Positions 33,286 through 42,478 are shown, counted from the first letter of the stretch. The stretch is 64,000 nt of DNA from Sinomonas humi (GCF_000802235.1 NZ_JTDL01000120.1:19204-83203), one strand, 5' to 3'. Notes: generated by a model from the sequence alone, not told the origin. Numbers and translations: made by a program.

Positions 33286-34381
33286 GCTCGGGGCCCGCGA
33301 GGTAAGGGGCGGGAGCCGACGGCGGTGCGAGCCGAGCAATCGGTGCGCTCGTGCCACGAGATGACAGCTAACGGACGAGACCGCAGGTGAATCCCTGCGG
33401 TCTCGTCCGTTTGCTGTGGTCTCGCGGGGAGGGAGCGGGATTCGCGCGGTGCGGCGGTGCGAGGTGGTCGCGAAGGCGGACTCTCGTTCCGAGTGTGGAC
33501 GTTTGTGCCGAGTGCGGACGTTTGTGCCCGAGGGCGGACGTTTGGGCACGCAGAAACGTACGCGTTCGCACCGAACGTGCGCCTTCGGCAAGGCGTGGGG
33601 GCGCCGTGGCCGGGCTGAGTCGAGCCTCGGGATCCGGGTGGCGCCCGGGCTGCGTCGAGCCTCGGGATCCGAGTGGACGGCGGAGGTCGCGAGCCACGAG
33701 GGCCGAGCCAGGCGACGGAGCATCGGACGAGGGGGGCAACTGCCGCGGGGGCGCGTGCCGCGAGAGCCGAGCCAGGCGACGGAGCATCGGACGAGGGGGC
33801 ACTGTCGCGAGGGTGCGAGCTGCGAGACCCGAGCTAACGGACGAGACCGCAGGTGAATCCCTGCGGTCTCGTCCGTTTGCTGTGGTCTCGCGGGGACGGA
33901 GCGGGATCCGCAGGATGCGGCGGTGCATGTTGGTCGCGAAAGCGGACTGTCGTTCCGAGTGCGGACGTTTATCCCGAGGGCGGACGTTTGGGCGCGCAGA
34001 AACGTACGCGTTCGCACCGAACGTGCGCCTTCGGCAACGTTTGGTGGCGCCCGGGCTGCGTCGAGCCTCGGGATCGGAGCGGACGGCGGGGGTGCGAGCC
34101 ACGAGAGCAGAGCCAGGCGACGGAGCATCGGACGAGGAGGCGCTGCCGCGAGGGCGCGGGCTGCGAGACCCGAGCTAACGGACGAGAGCGCAGGTGATTC
34201 CATGCGGATTCGTCCGTTTGCTGTGGTCTCGCGGGGACGGAGCGGGATCCGCGGGGGGTCGCGGGGCATGTTGGTCGCGAAACCGGACTCTCGCCCCGAG
34301 TGCGGACGCCCCCGCGACCTCACCGCCCCCCGACTCAGTCGCCCGCGACCTCACGCCCCGCGACCTCACCGCCCGACGGCT
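33286..34381. repeat. 1.1-kb non-coding region of hairpin-headed tandem repeats
   Basis: At least three degenerate copies of a 341-466-bp unit (A 33367-33832, B 33833-34173, C from 34174, truncated), each starting GCTAACGGACGAGA. Copies A and B open with identical 17-bp perfect hairpins (33371-33410; 33837-33876) and loop TGAATC; copy C has mismatches. Inside: CGGACGTTT motifs (three in A, two in B), a segment around AAACGTACGCGTTCGC, TCGAGCCTCGGGATC and GCGACGGAGCATCGGACGAG. A tail fragment lies at ~33310-33366. Open frames through it change between copies, so it is non-coding. The end (34310-34380) is a CGCGACCTCACCGCCC-type low-complexity tract. Confidence 0.85.
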
Positions 34382-35497
34382 TTACCGCCCCGCCAAGAGG
34401 TCCTTCGCGTCCTGGAGCACAGCTTCGGTCGGCACCGCGCCCACCCAGGTCACGGCGTGATCGCAGTGCCGGCCGAACGGGTTCGTGCCGTCGGAGCCGC
34501 ACACGGGGCAGTCGCCCCGCCACGCGATCTGGACGCGGTGGCGGCGCCGGCCCTCGGGCCCCGCGTTGATGAGGTTCCCCACCCAGTAGACGGACGCCGT
34601 CGGGGTCCCGAGCGCCTGAGCGAGATGCCGCGGCCCGCTGTCGTTCGCGACGACGAGGCGCGCGTGCGCAAGCAGCCCGACAAGCTCCCTCACGCTCGTG
34701 CGTCCGGCCGCGGAGGAGATGAGCTCCCTGGCGCCCGGCGCGAGATCCGCGGCCTTCTCCGCGATCCCGTCGGCAAGCTCACGCTCGCTCGGGTCGCCCA
34801 CCACAATGACCTGCCAGCCGTCGATAGCCAGTTCCGCGGCCACGGCGGCGAAGCGCTCCGCGGGCCACCGGCGGCGCGGGTCGGTCGCGCCCGCATGCAC
34901 GACGACGAGCCCCGGCGCCCCGGGCACGAGCCACGGTTCGGCGGCTTCCGCATCTTTTGACGTGGCGATGAAACGCGGTTCATGGTCGACGGCGTCCGCT
35001 CCGGCGAGCGCGACGACCTCGAGCCACCGGGCGGCTTCGCGCTGGTAATAGAGGTGCGGGAGGACCCGCTCGAGCGGCTCCGCGTCCGGCGTTGCGCAGC
35101 CCACCGTGTGGCGAGCCTCGAGAGCGTTCACGAACGGGTTGGAATTGCGCCCACCGCCGTGGAGCTGAAGCGCGAGGTCTATGCCCTCGGCCCGCAGCTT
35201 CTCGATGACCTCAATGGTCTCCGGGTGCTCGCGCCAGCCGCGGCCGTCGGGGGCGGTTGCGTCGGGGAAGACAGGCACGACGACGGTGCGGTCCACCGGC
35301 CCCGGCCGATCCTCGAGGAGGCTCGCGAGGAGCGGGGTCGTCAGCATGATCTGCTCGGCTGTCGGGTAGACGGCGCGGATCGACTCGAGGGCGGGCAGCG
35401 TCGAGAGCAGGTCGCCGATCCCGCCTCCGCGCAGGATCGCGATGCGCTCGACGTTGTCGAAGAGCTCCGGGGGGCCTGTCACCGGGGTGTCTGTCAT
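34382..35497 (-). CDS. Glycosyltransferase family 9 (heptosyltransferase-like) protein 3
   Basis: 371 residues. N-terminal loop IAILRGGGIGDLLSTLPALESI, central ALQLHGGGRNSNPFV, donor side VVVHAGATDPRRRWPAERFA, VVGDPSERELAD and LVVANDSGPRHLAQALGTP. A Cys/His cluster near the end (CPVCGSDG...HCDH) could bind zinc. Convergent with the SDR gene, across the repeat region. Third GT9 in the locus. Confidence 0.9.
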   Translation of the reverse strand: MTDTPVTGPPELFDNVERIAILRGGGIGDLLSTLPALESIRAVYPTAEQIMLTTPLLASLLEDRPGPVDRTVVVPVFPDATAPDGRGWREHPETIEVIEKLRAEGIDLALQLHGGGRNSNPFVNALEARHTVGCATPDAEPLERVLPHLYYQREAARWLEVVALAGADAVDHEPRFIATSKDAEAAEPWLVPGAPGLVVVHAGATDPRRRWPAERFAAVAAELAIDGWQVIVVGDPSERELADGIAEKAADLAPGARELISSAAGRTSVRELVGLLAHARLVVANDSGPRHLAQALGTPTASVYWVGNLINAGPEGRRRHRVQIAWRGDCPVCGSDGTNPFGRHCDHAVTWVGAVPTEAVLQDAKDLLAGR

Positions 35498-35557
35498 GGT
35501 GGAGGGCTACCCTCCGGGATGACGCGGGAAACGGCGCGCGGGTAAACGCATCCCCAT

Positions 35558-35582
35558 GCTTGGGGCGACGGTGCGCGGGTAA
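35558..35582 (+). promoter_or_regulatory. Candidate SigB-like promoter before the ALDH-fold gene
   Basis: GCTT (35558-35561), 15 bp, GGGTAA (35577-35582), 30 bp before ATG 35613. A second GCGGGTAA lies at 35538. Weaker -35 match than the GlsB-type promoter. Confidence 0.35.
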
Positions 35583-35612
35583 CCCCTCGATGCACTCAAT
35601 CAGGAGGATTTG

Positions 35613-37097
35613 ATGAGTTCCGCTTTGCCCGCCCGGGCAGCCCAGTCACAGCCTCTCAGCGAGGCCACCACCCCCTCACCGGCCCAGACTTCCTCACCGG
35701 CCCAGACTTCCTCACCGGCGCTGGCCCCCGCCGACGGAGGCCAGCGCCGGGACCCCCGCACTGGCGGCCTGCTTGCGTCCGTGCCGTTCAGTGGGCCGGA
35801 CCGTGCGGAGGCGGTCCTCCGTACAGCGCGTCAGGCGTGGATCGAGTGGCGGCGCTCGCCCCAGGCCGATCGGGCGGCTGCCCTGCGGGAGCTCGCCGCG
35901 GCGGTTGACGACGCCGCCGAGGACCTTGCCGATCTCAACGCCCGGGAGACGGGGCGCGTCTTCGCGGACGCGCTCGTCGGGATCCGAGCCGGTGCCGAAT
36001 CGCTTCGCCGTTACGCCGAGCTGAGCCTCCTTCGCTCCGGTCCGAGCCTCGCAGGCGTTGTCTCCGGCCTCGACTTCACGGTTTTCGAGCCGTACGGCGT
36101 CGTGCTCGGCCTCACATCGTGGGACGATCCCGTCGCGACCGCGTGCGCCGTCGCGGGGGCCAGCATCGCGGCGGGCAACGTCGCAGTCCTCAAGCCGAGC
36201 GAGCGGTGTCTGCTCGTGGCCCGCCGGCTGGGGGAGGTCTTCGAATCGGTCACCCCGCCCGGCGTCCTCAGCACGGTGCTCGGCGATGCGGAGCTCGCGG
36301 AAGCCCTCGTACGCGACCGGCACGTCGACGCCGTCGTCCACGTTGGGGGAACCGACATATCGGGGAGCCTCGCCGAGGCCGCCTACCGCTCCGGAGCCCG
36401 CCTAGTGCGCGTCCCGGCAGGGAATGGAGCCGTGATCGTAGACCGCGGCGTCGACGTCGAGTGGGCGGCTGCGTGCGTCGCCGAATCCGCGTTCCAGCAC
36501 GCTGGGCAGCTCCGATGGTCGGCGGGGCGGGTGTTCGTGATGGACGACGTCGAAGAGTCCTTCCTGGGGGCGCTCGCCGGCCAGGCGCTCGCCTGGGGCG
36601 ATCCTCGGCGCGTGGGACCGCTCGTCGACGATCAGGCGCGTCGCTCCGTCCACGCGTCGGTGACCGCCTCCGTGGACGGTGGAGCGATTGCCGTCACGGG
36701 AGCGAGCATCCCCGAGGGGCCGGGCTCCTACTACCCTCCGACGGTCCTCGGCGCGTGCACGCCCCTCCTTCCCGTAATGCACGAGGAAGTGCGCGGGCCG
36801 GTTGCGGCCGTCATGGGCGTGCACAGCTTCGAGGAGGCGCTCGCCGAAGCCGCCGAACCGCCGTCGGGCCCCGCGGCGACTGTTCTCACCCGGGATATCG
36901 GCCACGCCCAGCTCGCCGCGGCCGAGCTTCCCGTAGCCGCACTGACTATCAACGGGATCCCCTCCGGCTCTGACGCGCCGAACGTCCCCCAAGCCGGGAT
37001 GCCTGCGGGTTTCGGACCGAATCTTCTCGACGAGCTGAGCCGGCCGAAGGCCGTCCACCTCGAACCCCCTGTCACTGCGCGAGCAAGGAGACACTGA
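35613..37097 (+). CDS. Aldehyde-dehydrogenase-fold protein lacking catalytic residues
   Basis: 494 residues along the full ALDH fold, but the active site has decayed. The Cys of GQxC is Arg (HAGQLRWSAGRVFV), the ELGG Glu position reads RVPAGN, and the PWN Asn motif is SWDDP. Structural motifs remain: GNVAVLKPSERC, VHVGGTDISGSLAEAA and HEEVRGPVAAVM. It is therefore probably not a dehydrogenase. The N terminus has two 18-bp in-frame repeats (35679-35714, SSPAQT). ATG 35613 has AGGAGG at 5-6 nt. Two bp before HldE-like gene 2. Confidence 0.85.
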   Translation: MSSALPARAAQSQPLSEATTPSPAQTSSPAQTSSPALAPADGGQRRDPRTGGLLASVPFSGPDRAEAVLRTARQAWIEWRRSPQADRAAALRELAAAVDDAAEDLADLNARETGRVFADALVGIRAGAESLRRYAELSLLRSGPSLAGVVSGLDFTVFEPYGVVLGLTSWDDPVATACAVAGASIAAGNVAVLKPSERCLLVARRLGEVFESVTPPGVLSTVLGDAELAEALVRDRHVDAVVHVGGTDISGSLAEAAYRSGARLVRVPAGNGAVIVDRGVDVEWAAACVAESAFQHAGQLRWSAGRVFVMDDVEESFLGALAGQALAWGDPRRVGPLVDDQARRSVHASVTASVDGGAIAVTGASIPEGPGSYYPPTVLGACTPLLPVMHEEVRGPVAAVMGVHSFEEALAEAAEPPSGPAATVLTRDIGHAQLAAAELPVAALTINGIPSGSDAPNVPQAGMPAGFGPNLLDELSRPKAVHLEPPVTARARRH

Positions 37098-37099
37098 GT

Positions 37100-38638
37100 A
37101 TGGGAGCGGAGCACCTGATCGAGACCCTGCGCGGCAAGCGCCCGAGCGTCCTTGTTGTAGGGGACATCCTGCTCGACCGGCGCTGGGAAGGCACGGCCGA
37201 ACGCCTGTGCCGCGAAGGCCCGGTCCCCGTGCTGGACGTGGATCGCACGCTGGACGCGCCCGGCGGTGCCGCGAACACCGCGATGAACCTCGCGGCCCTG
37301 GGGGCGCGCGTCCGGCTCCTGGGCGTAGCGGGCGACGACGAGCCCGGCGATGCGCTCGTCGCGAGGCTTGCGGAGGCAGGGGTCGAGACGGAGTCGATCG
37401 TCCGGTTCCCCGGGCGCACCACCTCGGTCAAGGCCCGGCTCGTCGCCGACGGCCAGCTGCTCCTGCGCTCCGACTTCTGCCGCCCGGCGGACGACGACGA
37501 GTCCCGGGAGGCCTGCGACCGCGCCCTCGCCGCGTTCGGCGAGGCAGACGCCGTCGTGCTGTGCGACTACGGTCTCGGTGCGCTCGCGGCCTTGGACCGC
37601 CCGGCCGCGCGCGAGAGGGCCCGCGCCCTCGTGGTCGACGCCCGCCACCCGGCGGGCTGGGCGAGCCTGCACGCGGATGTTGTGACGCCGAACGCGAGCG
37701 AGGCCGCCGAGCTCCTGGGCTCGCCGGTACCCCGCGTCGACCGGGCCGCGTGGGCGGCCGAACACGCCGAGGAGATCAGCAGGGCGACCGGGGCTCGGCA
37801 CACTCTCGTGACCCTCGACCGCGACGGCACGGTCCTGCTGAGCGCCGACGAGACGGGCCCTGTCGGCCACACGACACGCGCACGCCCCGCGCCGGAGCAG
37901 AATGCCGTCGGGGCGGGGGACACTTTCGTCGCCGGCCTCGCGCTCGGCCTCGCCGCCGGGCTTGCGATCGACGAGGCGGCCGACGTCGGCCAGACCGCCG
38001 CCGACGTCGTCGTCGAATCCCCGGGGACTTCGATCTGCACGGCCGAGCGGCTGCTCGCCGAGCTCGCCGGTGCGCCAGTCCCGGAGGCAGCCCGCGGTAC
38101 GGGCAGCGACATGCGTACGACGGCGGGTGAGGAGCGAGCGCTCAAGCGGCCCACCGCTGTGCGCACGTGGGAGGAGACCCGACGCGCGGTCGAGGAGGCG
38201 CGCGAGGCGGGGTTCGCCGTCGTCCTCACGAACGGCGTCTTCGACGAGCTGCACCGTGGGCACACCGCGTTCCTCGACGAGGCAGCACGCCACGGTGGCC
38301 TGCTCGTGGTCGGAGTCAACTCCGACGAGTCCGTCCGCCGGCTCCGCGGCGCACCGCCGGTGGTGGGCGAGGAGGACCGCGCCGCCGTCGTTGCGGCGCT
38401 CGGCTCGGTTGACTGCGCCGTCGTCTTCGACTCCGAGACCGCGGTGCCGCTCATTCGCGAGCTTCGCCCTGACGTCTATGTAAAGGGCGGCGACTACCTG
38501 CCCGGGATGCTCGCGGAGCAGTCGGCCGTGCGCGAGGTGGGAGGGCGGCTCGAGGTGCTCGGCTACGTCGAGCGGAAGACCGCCCCGCGCGGGCGCCATG
38601 CCCTCAGCAACTCCGCCGATCGGGGCGAGCTCTCATGA
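37100..38638 (+). CDS. HldE-like bifunctional kinase/nucleotidyltransferase 2
   Basis: 512 residues. Kinase half: VLVVGDILLDRRWEG, DAPGGAANTAMNLAALGARV (typical PfkB), VVLCDYGLGAL and canonical NAVGAGDTFVAGLALG. Nucleotidyltransferase half: LTNGVFDELHRGHTAFLDEA (GxFDxLHxGH), VGVNSDESVRRLRG, VYVKGGDYLPGML. Unlike the first HldE-like protein its kinase loop is canonical. Which step each copy performs, and whether the donor is ADP-heptose, cannot be read from sequence. ATGA overlap with the GT2 gene. Confidence 0.88.
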   Translation: MGAEHLIETLRGKRPSVLVVGDILLDRRWEGTAERLCREGPVPVLDVDRTLDAPGGAANTAMNLAALGARVRLLGVAGDDEPGDALVARLAEAGVETESIVRFPGRTTSVKARLVADGQLLLRSDFCRPADDDESREACDRALAAFGEADAVVLCDYGLGALAALDRPAARERARALVVDARHPAGWASLHADVVTPNASEAAELLGSPVPRVDRAAWAAEHAEEISRATGARHTLVTLDRDGTVLLSADETGPVGHTTRARPAPEQNAVGAGDTFVAGLALGLAAGLAIDEAADVGQTAADVVVESPGTSICTAERLLAELAGAPVPEAARGTGSDMRTTAGEERALKRPTAVRTWEETRRAVEEAREAGFAVVLTNGVFDELHRGHTAFLDEAARHGGLLVVGVNSDESVRRLRGAPPVVGEEDRAAVVAALGSVDCAVVFDSETAVPLIRELRPDVYVKGGDYLPGMLAEQSAVREVGGRLEVLGYVERKTAPRGRHALSNSADRGELS

Positions 38639-39540
38639 CGGCCCGCGGCCCGGAGGCCTGGGGGGAGCGGCCGGGACGCACGTGGCCCTCGCCGCCTCCG
38701 CTCGAGATCCTCATCCCGACGCGCAACCGACCGGCCGAGCTCGCGACCACGCTCGCGGGGCTCGCAGCGCAGACCGACACGGACTTCGGCGTGATCGTGA
38801 GCGATCAGAGCGACGCCGAAGCGAGCTGGGAGCACCCCGCCGCACAGGCAATGCTCCGGGTCCTCGAGGCGCAGGGCCGCCGGGTCGCGTTTCATCGGCA
38901 CGAGCCGCGCAACGGGTTGGCGGAGCACCGGCAGTTCCTCCTCGAGCAGTCGGCCGCGCCCCTCGTGCTGTTCCTCGACGACGACGTGTGGCTCGCCCCC
39001 CACGGCGTCCGCACGCTCCGGGAGGCCCTCGAGGGGACGGGAGCCGGGTTCGTCGGCATGGCCGTCCAAGGTCTCTCCTACCTCGACGATCGGCGGGAAC
39101 GGGAACTGGAGCCCTTCGAGCCTTGGGACGGCCCTGTGGAGCCCGAGCGGCTCGGGCGGGACGAGCCCGGCTTCGAGCGGTGGACACTGCACAACGCCGC
39201 CAACCCGGCGCACCTCGCCGCGCGCGCACGCGCCGACGGCCGGCTGCGCCCGGGTGGATGGCTCGCCTACCGCGTGGCATGGGTCGGTGGCTGTGCACTG
39301 TTCCGGCGGGACGCGCTCGTCGAGTGCGGCGGCTTCGAATTCTGGCGTGACCTTCCGCCTTCGCATGCGGGGGAGGACGTCGTGGCCCAATGGCGCGTTA
39401 TGGAACGGTACGGCGGGGCGGGCGTGCTGCCTTCGCACGCTGTTCACCTCGAGAGCCCGACGACGGTCCCGGACCGTGACACCGAGGCCACCGAAGTCTT
39501 GGGCAGCGGGGTGGGATCGGGGGAGCGATGCCAAAGGTGA
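38635..39540 (+). CDS. Glycosyltransferase family 2 protein
   Basis: 301 residues, GT-A fold: LEILIPTRNRPAELATTL (UDP-binding start), VIVSDQSD, APLVLFLDDDVWL (DxD metal site) and GGFEFWRDLPPSHAGEDVVAQWR (acceptor/ED region). Last glycosyltransferase of the heptose locus; coupled to the HldE-like gene 2 by ATGA and overlapping the CBS gene by 13 bp. Confidence 0.88.
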   Translation: MTARGPEAWGERPGRTWPSPPPLEILIPTRNRPAELATTLAGLAAQTDTDFGVIVSDQSDAEASWEHPAAQAMLRVLEAQGRRVAFHRHEPRNGLAEHRQFLLEQSAAPLVLFLDDDVWLAPHGVRTLREALEGTGAGFVGMAVQGLSYLDDRRERELEPFEPWDGPVEPERLGRDEPGFERWTLHNAANPAHLAARARADGRLRPGGWLAYRVAWVGGCALFRRDALVECGGFEFWRDLPPSHAGEDVVAQWRVMERYGGAGVLPSHAVHLESPTTVPDRDTEATEVLGSGVGSGERCQR

Positions 39541-39941
39541 GAGACCTGATGACACGCCGCGTCGAGTGCATCGGTGCGGACGAGACTCTCGAGGTCGCGG
39601 CGCGGAGGCTCCGCGACCTCGACGTCGGCGCGCTCCCCGTGCTTGCCCCTGATGGGGACCTGGCTGGAATGCTGACGGACCGAGACATCGTCATCCGAGG
39701 AATCGCCGAGGGCTCGGACGCTCGCTCGGAGCGGGTCGGCGCGATCGCCGCGCGTCCGCCCGTCACGATCGATCCCGAGGCAACGATCGAGAACGCGATA
39801 GCCCTCATGGAGGGACGGCGCGTGCGCCGGCTCCCGGTCATTCAAGAGGGCCGCCTCGTCGGCATCCTCGCGCAGGCAGACGTGGCCCGCTACTACGCGA
39901 CCTACCGGGTCGGGGAGCTCATCGCCTTCATTTCGCAGTGA
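39528..39941 (+). CDS. CBS-domain pair protein
   Basis: 137 residues made only of two CBS motifs (VRDLMTRRVECIGADETLEVAARRL start; GALPVLAPDGDLAGMLTDRDIVIRG; then RVRRLPVIQEGRLVGILAQADVARY). CBS pairs bind adenosyl nucleotides and regulate partners. Its start is inside the GT2 end, so it is translated with that operon; a specific partner is unknown. Confidence 0.9.
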   Translation: MPKVRDLMTRRVECIGADETLEVAARRLRDLDVGALPVLAPDGDLAGMLTDRDIVIRGIAEGSDARSERVGAIAARPPVTIDPEATIENAIALMEGRRVRRLPVIQEGRLVGILAQADVARYYATYRVGELIAFISQ

Positions 39942-40013
39942 CGTCATGTCTGGGACACCTCGAATCGGGAAAGAACTGAGTGTCCGAGTAACCGAGACGC
40001 CGTGAGGAGGACC

Positions 40014-40226
40014 ATGTCTGCAGTCATGACTGTGACGTCCGAGACCACGCTCCCACCGGAGGAACGACCAGAACCTTCACCTGACCCCGTTCCGGGGTTG
40101 CCTCCGGAGCAGCCGGAACCCGGCCGCGGACCCGACGGGCCACCTGACCCCAACCAGCCGTTCCCGGGCCCGGGAGGACCCCCGGACCCGTTCGGCCCAG
40201 GTGGTCCAGCTATACCGGACGACTGA
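40014..40226 (+). CDS. Small proline-rich protein
   Basis: 70 residues, about 40% Pro, with P-E/P-D/P-G repeats and no hydrophobic segment. GAGGAGG lies ~5 nt before ATG 40014, the best reason to accept it as a gene. No recognised family; probably unstructured. The opposite strand has a Gly/Pro frame that I regard as a shadow. Confidence 0.6.
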   Translation: MSAVMTVTSETTLPPEERPEPSPDPVPGLPPEQPEPGRGPDGPPDPNQPFPGPGGPPDPFGPGGPAIPDD

Positions 40227-40316
40227 AAGGAATCGACCGGACCGCTGGCGGCACAGCCGCCGGCGGTCCGGGCGATCCAGCGGGTCAGGTCCAGCAGGAA
40301 GGAGTGGCGGAGTCCG

Positions 40317-40955
40317 ATGTCATCCGACACCACCGATCTGGACGGGAAGGGCGAAGGCGACCGGAACGGCGTGCGCTACGCGCTCTACCACCGGAACGAG
40401 ACGTATGCCGAGAAGCTCGACAGGAACTGGGCCGAAATCCTGCAGGAGCTCCGCATCCTGCAGACGGGCCTCCAGCTCATCGCGGGCTTCCTTCTGACCC
40501 TCCCGTTCCAGAACCGCTTCTCGGTGCTGGACTCCTACGAGAAGACCCTGTACTTGGGGCTCGTCATCATCGCGGCGACCGCGCTCTCTGTCGTCCTCAT
40601 GCCGCTCGCGGTCCATCGCCGACTGTTCCGTCGGCAAGTGAAGAACCGCCTCGTGACGAGTGGCGCGTGGGCAGCGAAGGTCGGCCTAGGGCTCGCGGCA
40701 CTCCTCATCGTCGGGACGGCAGCACTCATCTTCGACGTCGTCCTCGGCCGATTGGAGTCCTGGATCGTGGCGGGCGCCCTCGCCGCGCTGGTCGTCGTCA
40801 TGTTCCTCGCCGTGCCCGCCGTCGTCGTCCGCACCCCCGAGCCCGCGCTCCTGCCGGAGCCGGAGGAAATCTCCCACGGCCCGGACCAGCCGGTCCCGGA
40901 GGACGCCCACGGCGACCTCGTTGTGGAGGCCAAGAAGAGTCCCGAAGACGAGTGA
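40317..40955 (+). CDS. DUF6328 family integral membrane protein
   Basis: 212 residues. A cytoplasmic N terminus with WAEILQELRILQTGLQLIAGFLLTLPF (the DUF6328 hallmark, here within the first membrane segment), then further hydrophobic segments at about 78-98, 120-142 and 148-168, and an acidic C-terminal tail. Function unknown; such proteins accompany stress and envelope genes in actinobacteria. GGAG precedes ATG 40317. The next gene starts 17 bp later. Confidence 0.85.
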   Translation: MSSDTTDLDGKGEGDRNGVRYALYHRNETYAEKLDRNWAEILQELRILQTGLQLIAGFLLTLPFQNRFSVLDSYEKTLYLGLVIIAATALSVVLMPLAVHRRLFRRQVKNRLVTSGAWAAKVGLGLAALLIVGTAALIFDVVLGRLESWIVAGALAALVVVMFLAVPAVVVRTPEPALLPEPEEISHGPDQPVPEDAHGDLVVEAKKSPEDE

Positions 40956-40972
40956 AGACTGAAAGAGAGCGA

Positions 40973-42472
40973 ATGGACCAGAGCGAAGCACCCCTTCTCG
41001 CCGCACTGGAGGAATACAAGAACTGGGATCACTACGGCTTCACGCCCCCAGGGCACCGCGAGGGCCGTGGGGTGGACGAGAAGACGCTGCACGCGATCGG
41101 CGCGGAGGCGTTCCGCTCGGACGTCCTCATGACGGGAGGCCTCGACGACCGCAAATCGTCCCGCGGAATCCTCAAGCAGGCCGAAGAGCTCATGGCGGAG
41201 GCGGTCGGCGCGGACCAGGCGTTCTTCTCGACCTGCGGCAGCTCGCTCTCCATCAAGGCCGCGATGCTCGCCGTCGCAGGAGGCAAGGGCCAGCTCCTGG
41301 TCGCGAGGGACGTGCACAAGTCGGTCGTCGCGGGCCTCGTGTTCGCGGGCCTCATGCCCCGATGGGTCTCGCCCTCGTGGGACACCGAGCGGCACATCGC
41401 GCACCCGCCGTCGCCCGAAGCGGTCGACGAGGGCTTCGCCCGCTACCCGCGCGCGGCGGGCTGCCTCATTGTGAGTCCGACGCCGTATGGCACGTGTGCG
41501 GACATCGCCGGCATTGCCGAGGTCTGCCATCGCCACGGCAAGCCGCTCATCGTCGACGAGGCGTGGGGCGCTCACCTTCCGTTCCATGAGGACCTCCCGC
41601 GGTGGGCCATGGACGCCGGCGCCGATGTGTGCGTCGTGAGCGTCCACAAGATGGGGGCGGGCTTCGAGCAGGGCTCCGTCTTCCATCTGCAGGGCGATCT
41701 GGTGGACAGCTACCGCCTCTCGGCGTGCGCCGACCTCCTCGGCACCACGAGCACGAACGTGCTGATCCTCTCGGCGATCGACGGGTGGCGGCGCCACATG
41801 GTCGGCGAAGGGCACCGCGTCCTAGGGGACGCGCTCGACGTCGCCCGCAAGCTCCGCCGCGAGATCGACGCGCTCCCTGGCTTCCATGTGCTCGAGGACG
41901 AACTGCTCGGCGCAGAATCCTCGCACGACCTCGACCGACTCCAAATCCTCATGGACATCTCCGGCCTCGACGTGAGCGGCTACGACGCGGGGGACTGGCT
42001 GCGCGAGCACGAGGGCCTCGATCTGAGCCTCTTCGACCACGACCACATCCAGGCGGCGCTCTCGCTCGCGGACACACCGGAGACGGCGGATCGCCTCCTC
42101 GCCTCGTTGGGTCGCCTCGCCGATGCGGCGCCGACTCTCCCGCGCCCCAAGCCGGTCGACTTCCCGTCTCCCCATGAGCTCGAGCTGGAGCCCGCGATGC
42201 CGCCTCGCGAGGCCTTCTTTGCCGAGGCCGAACTCGTGGACGCGCAGGACGCCGTCGGCCGGATCGCCGCCGAACAGCTCACGCCCTACCCGCCGGGAAT
42301 TCCTGTCGTCGTGCCGGGGGAGAACATCAACGAGGCTGTCGTCGACTACCTGCGCAGTGGCGTCGAAGCCGGGATGGTTGTCCCCGGCGCTCAGGACCCG
42401 TCGATGCAGAAGATCCGCGTTGTCGCCCACACCCGGCTGCCGTGGGCGGACCAGCGGGCGCCCAGGATCTAA
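40973..42472 (+). CDS. Orn/Lys/Arg decarboxylase-type PLP enzyme
   Basis: 499 residues. The N-terminal HYGFTPPGHREGRGV and FRSDVLMTGGLDD are family markers; the PLP-binding Lys is in VSVHKMGAG, with IVDEAWGAHLPFHED (PLP Asp and His). The C-terminal domain has the ppGpp-free short layout, ending PPGIPVVVPGENI. Predicted amino-acid decarboxylation to a diamine or agmatine; the substrate (Arg, Lys or Orn) is not resolved. ATG 40973 is 17 bp after the DUF6328 gene. Confidence 0.88.
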   Translation: MDQSEAPLLAALEEYKNWDHYGFTPPGHREGRGVDEKTLHAIGAEAFRSDVLMTGGLDDRKSSRGILKQAEELMAEAVGADQAFFSTCGSSLSIKAAMLAVAGGKGQLLVARDVHKSVVAGLVFAGLMPRWVSPSWDTERHIAHPPSPEAVDEGFARYPRAAGCLIVSPTPYGTCADIAGIAEVCHRHGKPLIVDEAWGAHLPFHEDLPRWAMDAGADVCVVSVHKMGAGFEQGSVFHLQGDLVDSYRLSACADLLGTTSTNVLILSAIDGWRRHMVGEGHRVLGDALDVARKLRREIDALPGFHVLEDELLGAESSHDLDRLQILMDISGLDVSGYDAGDWLREHEGLDLSLFDHDHIQAALSLADTPETADRLLASLGRLADAAPTLPRPKPVDFPSPHELELEPAMPPREAFFAEAELVDAQDAVGRIAAEQLTPYPPGIPVVVPGENINEAVVDYLRSGVEAGMVVPGAQDPSMQKIRVVAHTRLPWADQRAPRI

Positions 42473-42478
42473 ACCCGT

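Noticed and set aside
32749..34323. Long minus-strand open frame over the SDR gene and repeat region
   Set aside because: It is antisense to a clear SDR, and its translation changes frame between the repeat copies; high GC produces such frames.
39944..40333. Gly/Pro-rich minus-strand frame
   Set aside because: Complement of the proline-rich plus-strand gene, no ribosome site.
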